Below, in pieces: positions 1 through 10,343 of a DNA stretch of 64,000 nucleotides. Source of the DNA: Magnetococcales bacterium HCHbin5 (GTDB lineage Bacteria; Pseudomonadota; Magnetococcia; Magnetococcales; Magnetaquicoccaceae). The stretch covers positions 1 through 64,000 of the forward strand of contig PEAG01000010.1 of assembly GCA_002753505.1 (NCBI GenBank). Reading direction: 5' to 3'. A model generated the notes under the pieces. It was not told the DNA's origin. It saw only the letters and a list, made by a program, of their open reading frames with translations, and made no database searches. Both the position numbers and the translations under genes were made by a program. Position 1 is the first letter of the stretch; every line of letters begins with the position of its first letter.

Positions 1-113
1 GGTGATTGGTGACGTGGCAATCGGTAACTTGCCAAACCGAGCCTACTCTTTTTCTACCCTGACAGCACCCCTTTCTGGCGTGCGATAATCATGGTCGGTG
101 GACGAAACGATGA

Positions 114-791
114 TCAAGGCCCAAACAACCGTTCAGCCATTGAATTGAATGTCCGAATGATTCCATCCTGGCCGACGACAACAATACCACACGGGGTATT
201 TTCGATCACCATCCGTTCCATCGCCTCGCCGAAGCGGATTTTTTCCTCTACGGTCAACCGCTTCAGGCCACCGGCCACGATGGTTGCGACCGTTTCAAGC
301 AATTTGATGGAGTCCGGGTTCTGACTCTCCTGAATCTCCTGCTGCTGCAGACAGAGCATGAAGAGTCCCGCCACTTTGCCATCGACAAGAATCGGCACAT
401 GGTAATGGCCATGCGGCTCCATACCCTCGCGGCGGATCTCATGTCGATCATCCATGCTGGAGGCAAAGTGTATTTTACCGGTCACAGCAGCCCGACCACA
501 CAAACAATGACCAACTGGCAACCTGGCACACCAGGACGCCGCCGCTTCGGTCATATTATGATGGGCCACCATGATCAATTCCGGTTGTGGTTCGTTCACC
601 AGAAAGGCGGCTCCGCTCTTTTCACTCCCCAGAAAAGAGAGACTCAAAAACAGGGTCAACGCACCCTCCAGCAACCCCTGAACAGTGGCCGCATTCAGAG
701 AGAGCTTAAGAAATTCGTTGACGGTATTTTGTTGACTGATCTCTCTGCGCAGGCAATCTATCTGGTCAAGCAGCTCTCCACTCATGAACAC
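114..791 (-). CDS. GAF domain protein with C-terminally truncated PAS domain
   Basis: 225-aa ORF; GAF-like region (GHCLCGRAAVTGKIHFAS...HYHVPILVDGKVAGLFML), then PAS start (ENTPCGIVVVGQDGIIRTFNSMAERLFGP) ending at a stop inside the PAS core. Confidence 0.7.
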   Translation of the reverse strand: MFMSGELLDQIDCLRREISQQNTVNEFLKLSLNAATVQGLLEGALTLFLSLSFLGSEKSGAAFLVNEPQPELIMVAHHNMTEAAASWCARLPVGHCLCGRAAVTGKIHFASSMDDRHEIRREGMEPHGHYHVPILVDGKVAGLFMLCLQQQEIQESQNPDSIKLLETVATIVAGGLKRLTVEEKIRFGEAMERMVIENTPCGIVVVGQDGIIRTFNSMAERLFGP

Positions 792-819
792 ATACTCTCC
801 TGTTGATCACTTTGACCCA

Positions 820-3165
820 TTACGCGCCGGGTTGCCCAAGAGGAATCCGAATCAAAAACTGAAGCCCCTGGCCCACACTGCTGCTGCAACTGATGGAGCC
901 CCCCATGGCATGGGTAACCAAATTGTACACAGCATGCAACCCCAGCCCCATTCCCCCACGATTGGGTCGTGCCAGAAAAAACGGCTCAAATATATGTTTG
1001 ATGACATCATCCGGCATGCCAACTCCATCATCATCATAATAAAAATGCAGAAAGCCTTTGACCTTCGAGAAGGTCATCGTGATCTGACCGGCCGCATCGG
1101 GTGCATAACCATGCATGTAGGAGTTGCTGAGCAGGTTGGTCACAATCTGGAACAGCGCGTTGGGATATCCCTGCATCTCCAGGTCTGCCGGACACTCAAC
1201 GACCACGGCCAGACGGGTATTGCGGATGGTACGGCGCAGTGTTGTGACCGCCGATTCCACACACTCTTTCACCTGAAAGGTCTGAACAATGTCGCCAGAC
1301 TGAATAACCGAAACCGATTTAAAACTCCGCACCAACTCGGCTGCCCGGTCCAGGTTGTTTTGGATCATGGCCAACAATCGCGAAGACAACGAGAGATGTT
1401 CCGCCAGTTCTTCCTCGGAGATCCCCTCGCGCTGCAAAAGTGTCTCGAAAGCGTGAATACGATCCGCCAACTCCGAGGCCGCCGTGATCCCGACACCCAG
1501 TGGCGTATTGATCTCATGAGCCACTCCGGCCACCATGTTGCCCAAGGCGGCCATTTTTTCGGACCGTATCAGCTCTGACAGCAATCGTTTTTCCTCGGTC
1601 ATATCGATGATGACCCCCAGAAAGGAGAAGTCACTCCCCATTGAGACGCGGTCAACGGCCAAACGAATCGGGAATATTTTCCCATCCTTGCCCACGGCCT
1701 CCATTTCGAAGGGGGGAAGGCCTAAAATCCGCTTGTTGCCTGTTTCGAGATAGCTTTTAAAACCCGCACTGTGCGCATCCCGCAGGGCAGGAGGCACCAG
1801 CTCTGTCAAATTTTTGCCAATAATTTCCGGCTTGTCATAGCCAAACAACCGCTCGGAGGCGGAATTGAACTCCCTGATCCTGCCATCCCCATCCGCTACA
1901 ACGATACCAAAGGGGGCTTTTTCGATAATAATGCGCTTTTGTTCTTCGCTGGCCATCAGGGTCGCTTCCCATCGCATGCGGTCTTTTTCATTGTGAAGTA
2001 CGCGCATGAAAAACATCAACAACAACCCTGTAAATATCAGAATGGTCACAGGAACAACTGCAATACCAAAAAAAACATACTGCTCACCGGGCGATGAATC
2101 ATGATGATGCACCGCGGTGAGTTGCCACTGCTGATCAAGGACAGTGAAAGAGCTTGTGACACTGAACAGCTCATTCGCAGGGAAGGAAGAAGGATCGTGT
2201 TCCTTGTCAGCATCCCGCTGTCGGCTGACATGGTGATACAAGAGGGTCTCCCCATGCGCAGCGGAAAGATCGTGCAGCCAGAAACTGACACCACGCTTTG
2301 ACAAGCCAGCAATCGCAGACTCAACCAAATCACCGAATCGAATCACCCCCACGATGAACCCCTGCAGATGGCTGCGCCGTTCCTCTATCGTCTGTACAGT
2401 GTTTCCACTGGCGTAAACGGGATGCACAAGCAGCATGCCATACAGCTCCCCCGTTTCCTGAACGAGTAAAATTCTCGGTGTAAGCGTGGTTTTTCCAGAG
2501 TCCCGGGCTCGTTCAAATGCCTCCAACCGCTGGGGGTCGGAACGGACATCAAAGCCGAAGGCCTTCTCATTGCCAGCAAATGGCTCCAGGTAGTAGACAA
2601 CGATATATTCATCCCGATCTTGTGCAGGCACCATCTGCCCCTGGGCGTGACGCTCTGTGATACGAAATCCCGGAAACTCTCGGGCCGTCTCCTGCTCAAA
2701 AGCACCTCTTTGATCTCCTGCCACCCGCAGGTTCCAGGTAAGGGCATGGAACCCCCTCTGACGACTCAGGACAGGACGAACGTAGAGAGCAAACTGTTGG
2801 CGATCCACCTGCCGGGTGGCCGCAAAAAATCCGCTTAAATCCTCCATAACATCCAGACATTGTTTGACACCGTTTTTGACCGCCTCGAAGCGTTCCATGG
2901 CATCCTGCTCAAACTTTTTGACATGGATCTGCTGAAAAAGCGTGTAAGCGGCATACGCCCCCACAACGGCCGTGGCCAACCCAACCACCAGAACGACCAT
3001 CATGAGTCGCAAAATGGATTGTCTCTTACTTGGTATATTCACCGTGCGCTCATAGGCTACAGGAATTAGACGACTGTTTACCATCCCAACGGGGTTGATT
3101 GCGCCCCCCTGCCATCCAGCAGCAAAACAGAAAATCCTGAACATCACCCTCACAGAGTACATCAA
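820..3165 (-). CDS. CHASE-PAS sensor histidine kinase
   Basis: 781-aa ORF; N-terminal TM, CHASE-like periplasmic region, second TM, PAS (EFNSASERLFGYDKPEIIGKNLTELVP), HisKA (GVAHEINTPLGVG), HATPase (DDDGVGMPDD...GGMGLGLHAV). Confidence 0.85.
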   Translation of the reverse strand: MMYSVRVMFRIFCFAAGWQGGAINPVGMVNSRLIPVAYERTVNIPSKRQSILRLMMVVLVVGLATAVVGAYAAYTLFQQIHVKKFEQDAMERFEAVKNGVKQCLDVMEDLSGFFAATRQVDRQQFALYVRPVLSRQRGFHALTWNLRVAGDQRGAFEQETAREFPGFRITERHAQGQMVPAQDRDEYIVVYYLEPFAGNEKAFGFDVRSDPQRLEAFERARDSGKTTLTPRILLVQETGELYGMLLVHPVYASGNTVQTIEERRSHLQGFIVGVIRFGDLVESAIAGLSKRGVSFWLHDLSAAHGETLLYHHVSRQRDADKEHDPSSFPANELFSVTSSFTVLDQQWQLTAVHHHDSSPGEQYVFFGIAVVPVTILIFTGLLLMFFMRVLHNEKDRMRWEATLMASEEQKRIIIEKAPFGIVVADGDGRIREFNSASERLFGYDKPEIIGKNLTELVPPALRDAHSAGFKSYLETGNKRILGLPPFEMEAVGKDGKIFPIRLAVDRVSMGSDFSFLGVIIDMTEEKRLLSELIRSEKMAALGNMVAGVAHEINTPLGVGITAASELADRIHAFETLLQREGISEEELAEHLSLSSRLLAMIQNNLDRAAELVRSFKSVSVIQSGDIVQTFQVKECVESAVTTLRRTIRNTRLAVVVECPADLEMQGYPNALFQIVTNLLSNSYMHGYAPDAAGQITMTFSKVKGFLHFYYDDDGVGMPDDVIKHIFEPFFLARPNRGGMGLGLHAVYNLVTHAMGGSISCSSSVGQGLQFLIRIPLGQPGA

Positions 3166-3494
3166 CAGGCGACCAACGGCAATATAAAGTCATGACACGA
3201 CAAAACATTTCTGGAAGTGCAACGCCTTGAAAACGGATGCCTATTCAAGTCTGTAACCGTGTCGCACCCGCGAAACACCTCCATTATGCATCCAAAAAGT
3301 GTGTACAGCGGATCGAAGGCAGGTTAGAATTAGGGTGCCCGGGAGTTGGGGAAAAACAAATAATACATATATATTGTTTTCGATTTCTTTTAATTATTAA
3401 TAGCATAATTCAGACAAGAACACCAGTCTTATGATGTTTTTTTTGCACCATGAATCGGGAGTGCCACCAGACTTGAGTGGAAGGCATTAATTAG

Positions 3495-6400
3495 ATGAGA
3501 AGTTTCTTTAAGCTGCTGCCCCTGTCCGTGCTGATTGCTGGTCTGTTGGTGACATACCTCCTGTATCGATCGGCTGTGGAGGATGCCCAAGGGGATTTGC
3601 GCGATCGGTTTGAGTATCACTCGCGAGAGATTACGAGCCGCATTGCGCTGCGCATGTCTGCCTACGAACAGGTATTGCGAGGAGAGGCTGGCCTTTATGC
3701 CGCATCCGACCGGGTAGAACGCGATGAATTTCGTCGATATGTCAATGCTTTACAACTGGCAAAAAATTATCCCGGTATTCAGGGGGTTGGGTTTTCTCTG
3801 GTCATTCCTCCAGAGGAAAAAGAGCGGCACATTGAAGCCATCCGCAAGGAGGGCTTTCCCGAGTATGCTATCCAACCGGAGGGAGAGCGGTCGCTCTATA
3901 CCACCATCATCTACCTGGAGCCCTTCGCCGGCCGCAATCTGCGTGCTTTTGGTTATGACATGTATTCCGAACCGACACGCCGTGCTGCCATGGAACAGGC
4001 GCGGGACTCGGGGCAGCCCGCCATGTCCGGCAAGGTCACGCTGGTTCAGGAGATGGGTCAACAGGTGCAGGCTGGATTTTTGCTGTACATACCGGTCTAT
4101 CGTAATGGTATGCCACACGAAACAGTGGCCGATCGGCACGCAAACATTCTTGGCTGGGCCTACTCCCCCTTTCGGATGAGTGACCTCATGGCCGGCGTGC
4201 TGGGCCAGCAGGTCAATGAAATGGACCTGGAAATTTTTGACGGTGATACCCCCTCCCTCGAAGCGTTGATGTATAATTCGGTTGACGAATCATCCCCCGC
4301 TTCGGACCACCACATTCCCCTTTACCAAAAGGTGGAACCGATTTTGATCGCTGGCCACCTCTGGACAATCAAAATGCAGACTTTGCCCGCCTTCGAGGCC
4401 TATCTCGACACGCAACGGCCCAGGATCATGTTGCTGTCAGGAATGCTTGGCAGCGTATTGATCTCCCTGCTTGTCTGGCTGTTGGCCACTGGGCGGGAAA
4501 GGGCGATCAGAATGGCACAGGAGATGACCACCGAGCTGCGTCTGCATCGGGACCATTTGGAGGAGTTGGTAGGGGCGGCTACTGCGGAAGTCAAGGCTAT
4601 TGTCCAGACAGCAGTCAACGCAGTCATCACGATCGATGGGCAGGGCATCATCCATACCTTCAACCCTTCTGCAGAAAAAATGTTTGGTTGGAGCAGCAAA
4701 GAGGCAACCGGCCGGAATGTCTCCATGCTGATGGAAAACGCTCTGGCTGTCCAGCATAATGGATTCCTGAAAAAATATCTGGATACCAGAGAGGAGACCA
4801 TTATTGGCCGTGGTCGGGAAATTTTGGCCATGCGCAAAGATGGCACCTTCTTTCCGGCCTATCTGGCCGTGGGGCACGCCGAATTGTCGGGAGGGAGGCA
4901 TATTTTTGTGGGTTTCCTCTCCGACATTACCCTGCAAAAAAAGGACGAAGCAGAACTGAGACAGGCCAAGGAGGATGCGGAATCTGGCGCACGGGCCAAG
5001 GCAGCCTTTATTGCCAACATGAGCCATGAGATCCGCACTCCGATGAATGCCGTTATCGGTTTTGCCGATGTGGTGTTGCAGGACTCCCGCCTGACCCCCG
5101 AAACCCGTCAGCATGTCAGGACAATTCTCGGTTCTGCCAAGGCATTGCTGGGTATTATCAACGACATTCTGGATGTCAGCAAACTGGAAAGCGGCAAGTT
5201 TACCCTGGAGTCCGCCTGTTTCCATCTGCCCAATGCCCTGACAGAGGCCATGCGCACGGTGGAACACCGGGCAGCAGAAAAAAATCTGGACATTCGTGTC
5301 GAATATGATCCCACCCTGCCTGTCCGTCGGATGGGAGATTCCACCCGGTTGCGGCAGGTGGTCTTAAACCTGGTGGGCAATGCCATCAAGTTTACCGAAA
5401 AGGGGAAGGTCACCGTTGCGGTGCGCCCCGACATCCAACCGGATCTGCTCCATTTTTCTGTAACCGATACTGGCATCGGCATGACCCCGGCGCAATCTGC
5501 CAAAGTGTTTGAAGCATTTACCCAGGCAGATGCCAGCACAACCCGTCGTTTTGGCGGAACCGGACTGGGTACCACCATTTCCAAGCAGATTGTGGAGATG
5601 ATGGGAGGTAGGATTTGGGTGGAAAGTGAGGCAGGCAAAGGAACCGTTTTTCATTTTACCGTGCATATGCCCGTTGCAACCGTGATCGATGGGTGTCTGT
5701 ACGAAGAGAGGGATCTCGTTGAAGAGGAGTATGCTTCACCCCGTCGGTTTCAGATCCTGCTGGCGGAAGATATCGAGGCCAACGCCACCTTGGCCATGTT
5801 GCGCTTGCAACAGCAGGGGCACAGGGTAACATGGGCAAAAAATGGCCAAGAGGTGCTGGATCTGCATCGGCAGGGCCAGCATGACCTGATTCTGATGGAT
5901 GTCATGATGCCTCAATTGGATGGTCTGGAAGCAACCCGGGAGATTCGGGCAGCGGAGCAGAGAACGGGCCAACATATTCCCATCCTGGCATTGACCGCCA
6001 GTGTGATGCGTGAAGAGAGCGAACAATGCATGGCAGCGGGCATGGATGGGATCGAAGCCAAACCTATCGATTTCAATCGTCTTTTTTCCAGCATGGAGCA
6101 GCTTGTGCCCGCAGGAGCGGGAAAGCCCAATATTCATCGTACCATCGGCCTTCACTCCCTGGCCGCTATCAACTTTTCTCCTCTGGATGGTATTGTGGCG
6201 TATGAGAGGGCCATCAAAATCTGGCGGGATCCTGCCGCCTATCTCAAGGCATTACTCGCCTTTGGCCGGTCGCGGGCGAATGATGCGATTGAGATGGAAC
6301 GCTTGCTGTCGGCATACCCCGATGACACAGGACCGGCCCGGGCTATGGCTCATGCCTTGAAGGGGGTGGCAGGAAATCTGGCCATTGACCGGGTTGCCCA

Positions 6401-6812
6401 CTTGGCTACGGAGATTGATGCCGACTTAAAAACAGACCAAAAAGATTCTGCAGCATCCCGGTTGGGGGAACTGGATCGCGCCCTGCGGGAGTCAACGGCC
6501 GCTATTGACAGGATTCAGCCTGATACGTCCAATAACCAATCATCGACTTTGCAACCCTTCGATGAACGAACAATCCGACATCTGTTTGCGGAATTATCCA
6601 ATGCTCTGAAGACGCTCAATCCCGATCCGGTTGAGCTGATCATGGCCAAACTGGCTTGCTATATGACCAAATCGGAACTGGATGCCATCCAGCGATCCGT
6701 GGATGTTTTTGATTTTGATGCAGCTCGATCCCACGCCACTGCCTTGGCAGACGGGTTGAGCCTAAGACAGGGGAGATGGAGCGATGAAAAAAATATTGGT
6801 AGTGGACGATGA
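3495..6812 (+). CDS. CHASE-PAS-HisKA-HATPase-REC-HPT hybrid sensor kinase
   Basis: 1105 aa; CHASE (LRAFGYDMYSEPTRRAAMEQARDSG), PAS, HisKA ([15 protein letters not shown]), HATPase, REC (DLILMDVMMPQLDG), HPT (AHALKGVAGNLA). Confidence 0.9.
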   Translation: MRSFFKLLPLSVLIAGLLVTYLLYRSAVEDAQGDLRDRFEYHSREITSRIALRMSAYEQVLRGEAGLYAASDRVERDEFRRYVNALQLAKNYPGIQGVGFSLVIPPEEKERHIEAIRKEGFPEYAIQPEGERSLYTTIIYLEPFAGRNLRAFGYDMYSEPTRRAAMEQARDSGQPAMSGKVTLVQEMGQQVQAGFLLYIPVYRNGMPHETVADRHANILGWAYSPFRMSDLMAGVLGQQVNEMDLEIFDGDTPSLEALMYNSVDESSPASDHHIPLYQKVEPILIAGHLWTIKMQTLPAFEAYLDTQRPRIMLLSGMLGSVLISLLVWLLATGRERAIRMAQEMTTELRLHRDHLEELVGAATAEVKAIVQTAVNAVITIDGQGIIHTFNPSAEKMFGWSSKEATGRNVSMLMENALAVQHNGFLKKYLDTREETIIGRGREILAMRKDGTFFPAYLAVGHAELSGGRHIFVGFLSDITLQKKDEAELRQAKEDAESGARAKAAFIANMSHEIRTPMNAVIGFADVVLQDSRLTPETRQHVRTILGSAKALLGIINDILDVSKLESGKFTLESACFHLPNALTEAMRTVEHRAAEKNLDIRVEYDPTLPVRRMGDSTRLRQVVLNLVGNAIKFTEKGKVTVAVRPDIQPDLLHFSVTDTGIGMTPAQSAKVFEAFTQADASTTRRFGGTGLGTTISKQIVEMMGGRIWVESEAGKGTVFHFTVHMPVATVIDGCLYEERDLVEEEYASPRRFQILLAEDIEANATLAMLRLQQQGHRVTWAKNGQEVLDLHRQGQHDLILMDVMMPQLDGLEATREIRAAEQRTGQHIPILALTASVMREESEQCMAAGMDGIEAKPIDFNRLFSSMEQLVPAGAGKPNIHRTIGLHSLAAINFSPLDGIVAYERAIKIWRDPAAYLKALLAFGRSRANDAIEMERLLSAYPDDTGPARAMAHALKGVAGNLAIDRVAHLATEIDADLKTDQKDSAASRLGELDRALRESTAAIDRIQPDTSNNQSSTLQPFDERTIRHLFAELSNALKTLNPDPVELIMAKLACYMTKSELDAIQRSVDVFDFDAARSHATALADGLSLRQGRWSDEKNIGSGR

Positions 6813-7776
6813 ACCCAACAATCTGCAAGTGATACGGCAAATATTGAAAGATCATTATCAACTGATCTTTGCCACAAACGGGGAGAAGGCCCTGGAGGCA
6901 GCTGACACGCATCTGCCTGATCTGCTGCTGCTGGATATTATGATGCCGGGAATGAGCGGCTATGAGGTGTGCCGACAATTGCGAGCGAACCCCGCGACTG
7001 AACATATTCCAGTTATCTTTGTCACTGCCATGAGCGAGGTGGAAGACGAAGCCAAGGGGTTTGACGCAGGCGCAGTGGATTATATCCAAAAACCAGTTTC
7101 CGGGTCTATCGTATTGCGAAGGGTGCAGACTCACCTCTCTTTGGTGTGGGCCAAGGAGTTGGAGGAGAGCCAGAAGGATGCCATTGCCATGCTGGGCGAG
7201 GCAGGTCATTACAATGATACGGATACCGGTGTCCATATTTGGCGTATGGCAGCCTATGCCTGCACCTTGGCCAAGGCGGTAGGATGGTCGGAACTTCAGG
7301 TTAAACGGCTTGAGCTGGCAGCTCCCATGCATGATACGGGCAAAATCGGCACCCCGGATGCCATTCTGAAAGCCCCTCGCAAGCTGACGGCAGAAGAGTG
7401 GGAGATAATGAAGCAACATGCGGTCATTGGTGCCGATATTTTAAGTAAGAGTCGCACCCCGTTGTTTGTCATGGCTGCCGAAATCGCCCGATGTCACCAT
7501 GAAAAATGGGATGGCAGCGGTTATCCGGCAGGTCTGGTGGGGAATGCCATACCCGAATCCGCCCGGATGGTAGCCATTGCCGATGTTTTCGATGCCCTAA
7601 CCATGAAACGGCCTTACAAGGAACCCTGGAGTATTGAGGATGCCATGACCGAAATCCGCAAGGGTTCCGGAAGCCACTTCGAGCCGCGTCTGGTGGATCA
7701 ATTTGAGAAGATTCTGCCTGAAATGGTGCGTATCAAAGACGAATGGGCCTCAAAGGAGCAAGAGTTACATCCGTAG
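6784..7776 (+). CDS. Response regulator with HD-GYP domain (c-di-GMP phosphodiesterase type)
   Basis: 330 aa; REC (ILVVDDEPNN...LLLLDIMMPGMSGYEV) plus HD (HDTGKIGTPD) and GYP (HHEKWDGSGYP) motifs; overlaps the preceding kinase by 29 nt. Confidence 0.92.
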   Translation: MKKILVVDDEPNNLQVIRQILKDHYQLIFATNGEKALEAADTHLPDLLLLDIMMPGMSGYEVCRQLRANPATEHIPVIFVTAMSEVEDEAKGFDAGAVDYIQKPVSGSIVLRRVQTHLSLVWAKELEESQKDAIAMLGEAGHYNDTDTGVHIWRMAAYACTLAKAVGWSELQVKRLELAAPMHDTGKIGTPDAILKAPRKLTAEEWEIMKQHAVIGADILSKSRTPLFVMAAEIARCHHEKWDGSGYPAGLVGNAIPESARMVAIADVFDALTMKRPYKEPWSIEDAMTEIRKGSGSHFEPRLVDQFEKILPEMVRIKDEWASKEQELHP

Positions 7777-7973
7777 GCAGAGATGCTGATACCGTGGACG
7801 CTACGCTGTTTGGACATCTCAACTGTGTGGCTCCTTTTTGATAGGACAGAACCCCAACGGTCTTTTTTTTGCTGTTGCTGTTTTTTTGTCCGAAGGGCAT
7901 CATGTTCAGGCAATAAATGGCATACAGCATGCTTTTCTCAAACAGGCACCTCGTTCTCTCCACGGAGGAAAAA

Positions 7974-9341
7974 ATGGAGACACAAGCGGTACGGCAACCG
8001 GCGGTTGCCGGCTCATTTTATCCGGCTGATCCGCTCCAACTGCGGGCGATGGTGCGGCAATTGCTGGATGCGGCTCCGCCTCCGGCGGAGGCCCCCGTCC
8101 CCTGTGCCATGGTGGTGCCCCATGCGGGCTATATCTATTCCGGTTATACAGCCGCCTGCGGTTATCGCAGCCTGACCGCAGCCCCGGCGGCCAAACCGTT
8201 GCGGGTGTTTTTGCTCTCCCCCAGCCATCGGGCTCCACTGTCGGGCATCTCGGTGGGAGACTACCGGGCCTATCGCACCCCGTTGGGAGAGGTGACCATC
8301 GACCAGGAGACGGTACAACAACTGGCCGCTCTGCCGGATGTCAGCCGGGATACCGCCTCCCATCAGCAGGAACATGCCCTGGAGGTGCATTTGCCTTTTC
8401 TGCAGGAGACCGTCGGCCATTTTGTTCTGGTGCCGATCATCTTTGGCCGTATCAGCGGCGGCCATCTGGCGGATATTGTGGCCCGCTTCTGGCAACCGGG
8501 TGATCTGCTGCTGGCCTCCACGGACCTCTCCCATTTCCATACCTATGCCGAGGCGCGCCAAAAAGATGCCCTCTGCCTGGAGGCCATGGCGGCCGTCAAT
8601 CCCCTGGCCATGTCCAAAACGGAAGCCTGTGGCAATACCGGTGTCTGCGCCCTGTTGGAGCTGGGACGGCGCAACCGCTGGCGTTCCGTCCTGGCCGACT
8701 ATCGCACCTCCGGTGATACGGCTGGCGGCAAAGAGCGGGTGGTAGGCTATGTCAGTTATCTGTTTTACCCCCCCGCTGCCAAAGCCTCGTTGGATCAACC
8801 AGTCTCCCTGCCCGCCTTGGCCCGTAGCCACCTGGCCAAGGTACTGCGCGGTGAAAGCGGGTTGACTGCGGAGAGTGTGATCAGCCAATCGGCAGCCACG
8901 GCCCGCCAGGGGGCCTGTTTTGTGACGTTGACCAAAGGGGGACAGTTGCGGGGCTGTATTGGCAGTTTGCAGGCACACCGCCCCTTGGCAACCGATCTGT
9001 TGGAAAACAGCCTCTCGGCAGCGGTTCGGGATCCCCGCTTTCCGCCAGTCACCGCAGAGGAGTTGGCCGAGTTGCGGATCGAGGTCTCCTTGTTGACCCC
9101 GGCCCAACCCTTCCCCTATACGGACGGCGAAGATCTGTTGCGCCGCCTGCAACCGGGCGTCCACGGCGTCATCCTTGCCAAAGGCGGCCATCGGGCCACT
9201 TTCCTGCCGCAGGTCTGGGAGCAGCTGCCGGATCCCCGGCTTTTCCTGCAACATTTGTGCGTCAAGGCGGGACTCGGGCGAGACTGCTGGCAGGAAAAGC
9301 CGGATATTGCTGTCTACACGGTGGAAAAAATTGTGGAATAG
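7974..9341 (+). CDS. Fused MEMO1 (AmmeMemoRadiSam system protein B) - AMMECR1 (system protein A)
   Basis: MEMO1 half (QPAVAGSFYPADP...VVPHAGYIYSG...LLSPSHRAP...STDLSHF) followed by AMMECR1 half (GACFVTLTKGGQLRGCIGSLQAHRPLATDLLENSLSAAVRDPRFPPV); start chosen at ATG after GGAGGAA. Confidence 0.9.
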   Translation: METQAVRQPAVAGSFYPADPLQLRAMVRQLLDAAPPPAEAPVPCAMVVPHAGYIYSGYTAACGYRSLTAAPAAKPLRVFLLSPSHRAPLSGISVGDYRAYRTPLGEVTIDQETVQQLAALPDVSRDTASHQQEHALEVHLPFLQETVGHFVLVPIIFGRISGGHLADIVARFWQPGDLLLASTDLSHFHTYAEARQKDALCLEAMAAVNPLAMSKTEACGNTGVCALLELGRRNRWRSVLADYRTSGDTAGGKERVVGYVSYLFYPPAAKASLDQPVSLPALARSHLAKVLRGESGLTAESVISQSAATARQGACFVTLTKGGQLRGCIGSLQAHRPLATDLLENSLSAAVRDPRFPPVTAEELAELRIEVSLLTPAQPFPYTDGEDLLRRLQPGVHGVILAKGGHRATFLPQVWEQLPDPRLFLQHLCVKAGLGRDCWQEKPDIAVYTVEKIVE

Positions 9342-9382
9342 AAGGGGTCTCGACCAGCCCGCAAGCGGTGGTGATGCGCGGG

Positions 9383-9823
9383 TCAAGGGAGTTCATTGCC
9401 CAGAATTTGCTCAACATCCAACCCTTCCACCAATGATTCCAAATGACTCTTGAGTTTTGTTCTCTCCATGGCGTTTTTGACCCGCGCTCTCAGGACAGGG
9501 GGTGAAAACGGTTTGGTGATATAATCCTCGCCCCCCATCTCCAACCCCCGCGCCTCATCGATGCTCTCCCCCGAAGCGGTCACAAAGATGACAGGGATTT
9601 CACAGGTGGTCTGATTTGCCTTCAGTTGTTCGCACACGGCAAACCCGTCCATGACAGGCATCATGACATCCAGCAAAATCAAGTCCGGCCTGCTGAGTGC
9701 AATAAACTGCAAAGCCTCTTCGCCGCTGTTGGCAATGACGACTTCATGGTTGGGTGACAATACCATGGCAAGCAGTTTGGTGTTGTTCGGGTCATCATCG
9801 ACAACCAAAATGGATGTACGCAT
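9383..9823 (-). CDS. Single-domain response regulator (REC)
   Basis: 146 aa; ILVVDDDPNNTKLL...DLILLDVMMPVMDGF...VTASGES...DYITKPF. Confidence 0.88.
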   Translation of the reverse strand: MRTSILVVDDDPNNTKLLAMVLSPNHEVVIANSGEEALQFIALSRPDLILLDVMMPVMDGFAVCEQLKANQTTCEIPVIFVTASGESIDEARGLEMGGEDYITKPFSPPVLRARVKNAMERTKLKSHLESLVEGLDVEQILGNELP

Positions 9824-9859
9824 TTATCTTCCTTTAGGAAACAGGGGAGAGCAACCCCC

Positions 9860-10282
9860 TTAAGTATTGATCGCCAGGACAAGTGCTTCCCTGGCTGCAA
9901 TCGCTTCTGCCTGGGCCGTGGCCAGCTCCACCTCCGCTTTTTCAAGCTGCTGGGTCAACTTTTCCAGCTCCAGTTTGGCCGTCTGAACCCGTTGCTGGGC
10001 ATGTACCTGGTTGATGATGGCATGGCCAATATCGGTCGAAGCCACCCAGGAGAGTACACGTTTGACAGCGAGCAGATTGTCGCTGATCACCCATTTGGTT
10101 TGACCTGATAAAATGGAGAGACGGTGTCTGCAGACCGTTTCCGAACCACCGTTCTCACAGCTGCATTGAGCCGTCACGTTGTCTGTCTCATCCCTGCGGA
10201 CGGTCACCGTGCAGTGGGGGGTGTTGCTGGAGACCTGGACAATAAAATTCAATTCATCCATGACAGGCATGCCCTTTATCAA
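9860..10282 (-). CDS. Small SWIM-type zinc-finger-like protein with C-terminal coiled coil
   Basis: 140 aa; CSC-x8-CRH pattern (QCSCENGGSETVCRHR) fits SWIM CxCxnCxH; charged heptad-rich C-terminus (AKLELEKLTQQLEKAEVELATAQAEAIAAREA). Confidence 0.6.
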   Translation of the reverse strand: MIKGMPVMDELNFIVQVSSNTPHCTVTVRRDETDNVTAQCSCENGGSETVCRHRLSILSGQTKWVISDNLLAVKRVLSWVASTDIGHAIINQVHAQQRVQTAKLELEKLTQQLEKAEVELATAQAEAIAAREALVLAINT

Positions 10283-10343
10283 TCAATGTTTGCGCGTTTG
10301 TTCATGATCAGTTTAAAAACGGCTTTCCCACCCGATTCATTGC

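Noticed and set aside
7850-7890. T-rich run after the HD-GYP gene as an intrinsic terminator
   Set aside because: No convincing GC stem immediately upstream of the T-run
8013-9386. 457-aa minus-strand ORF
   Set aside because: Antisense to the MEMO1-AMMECR1 gene; low-complexity Gln/Gly-rich shadow translation
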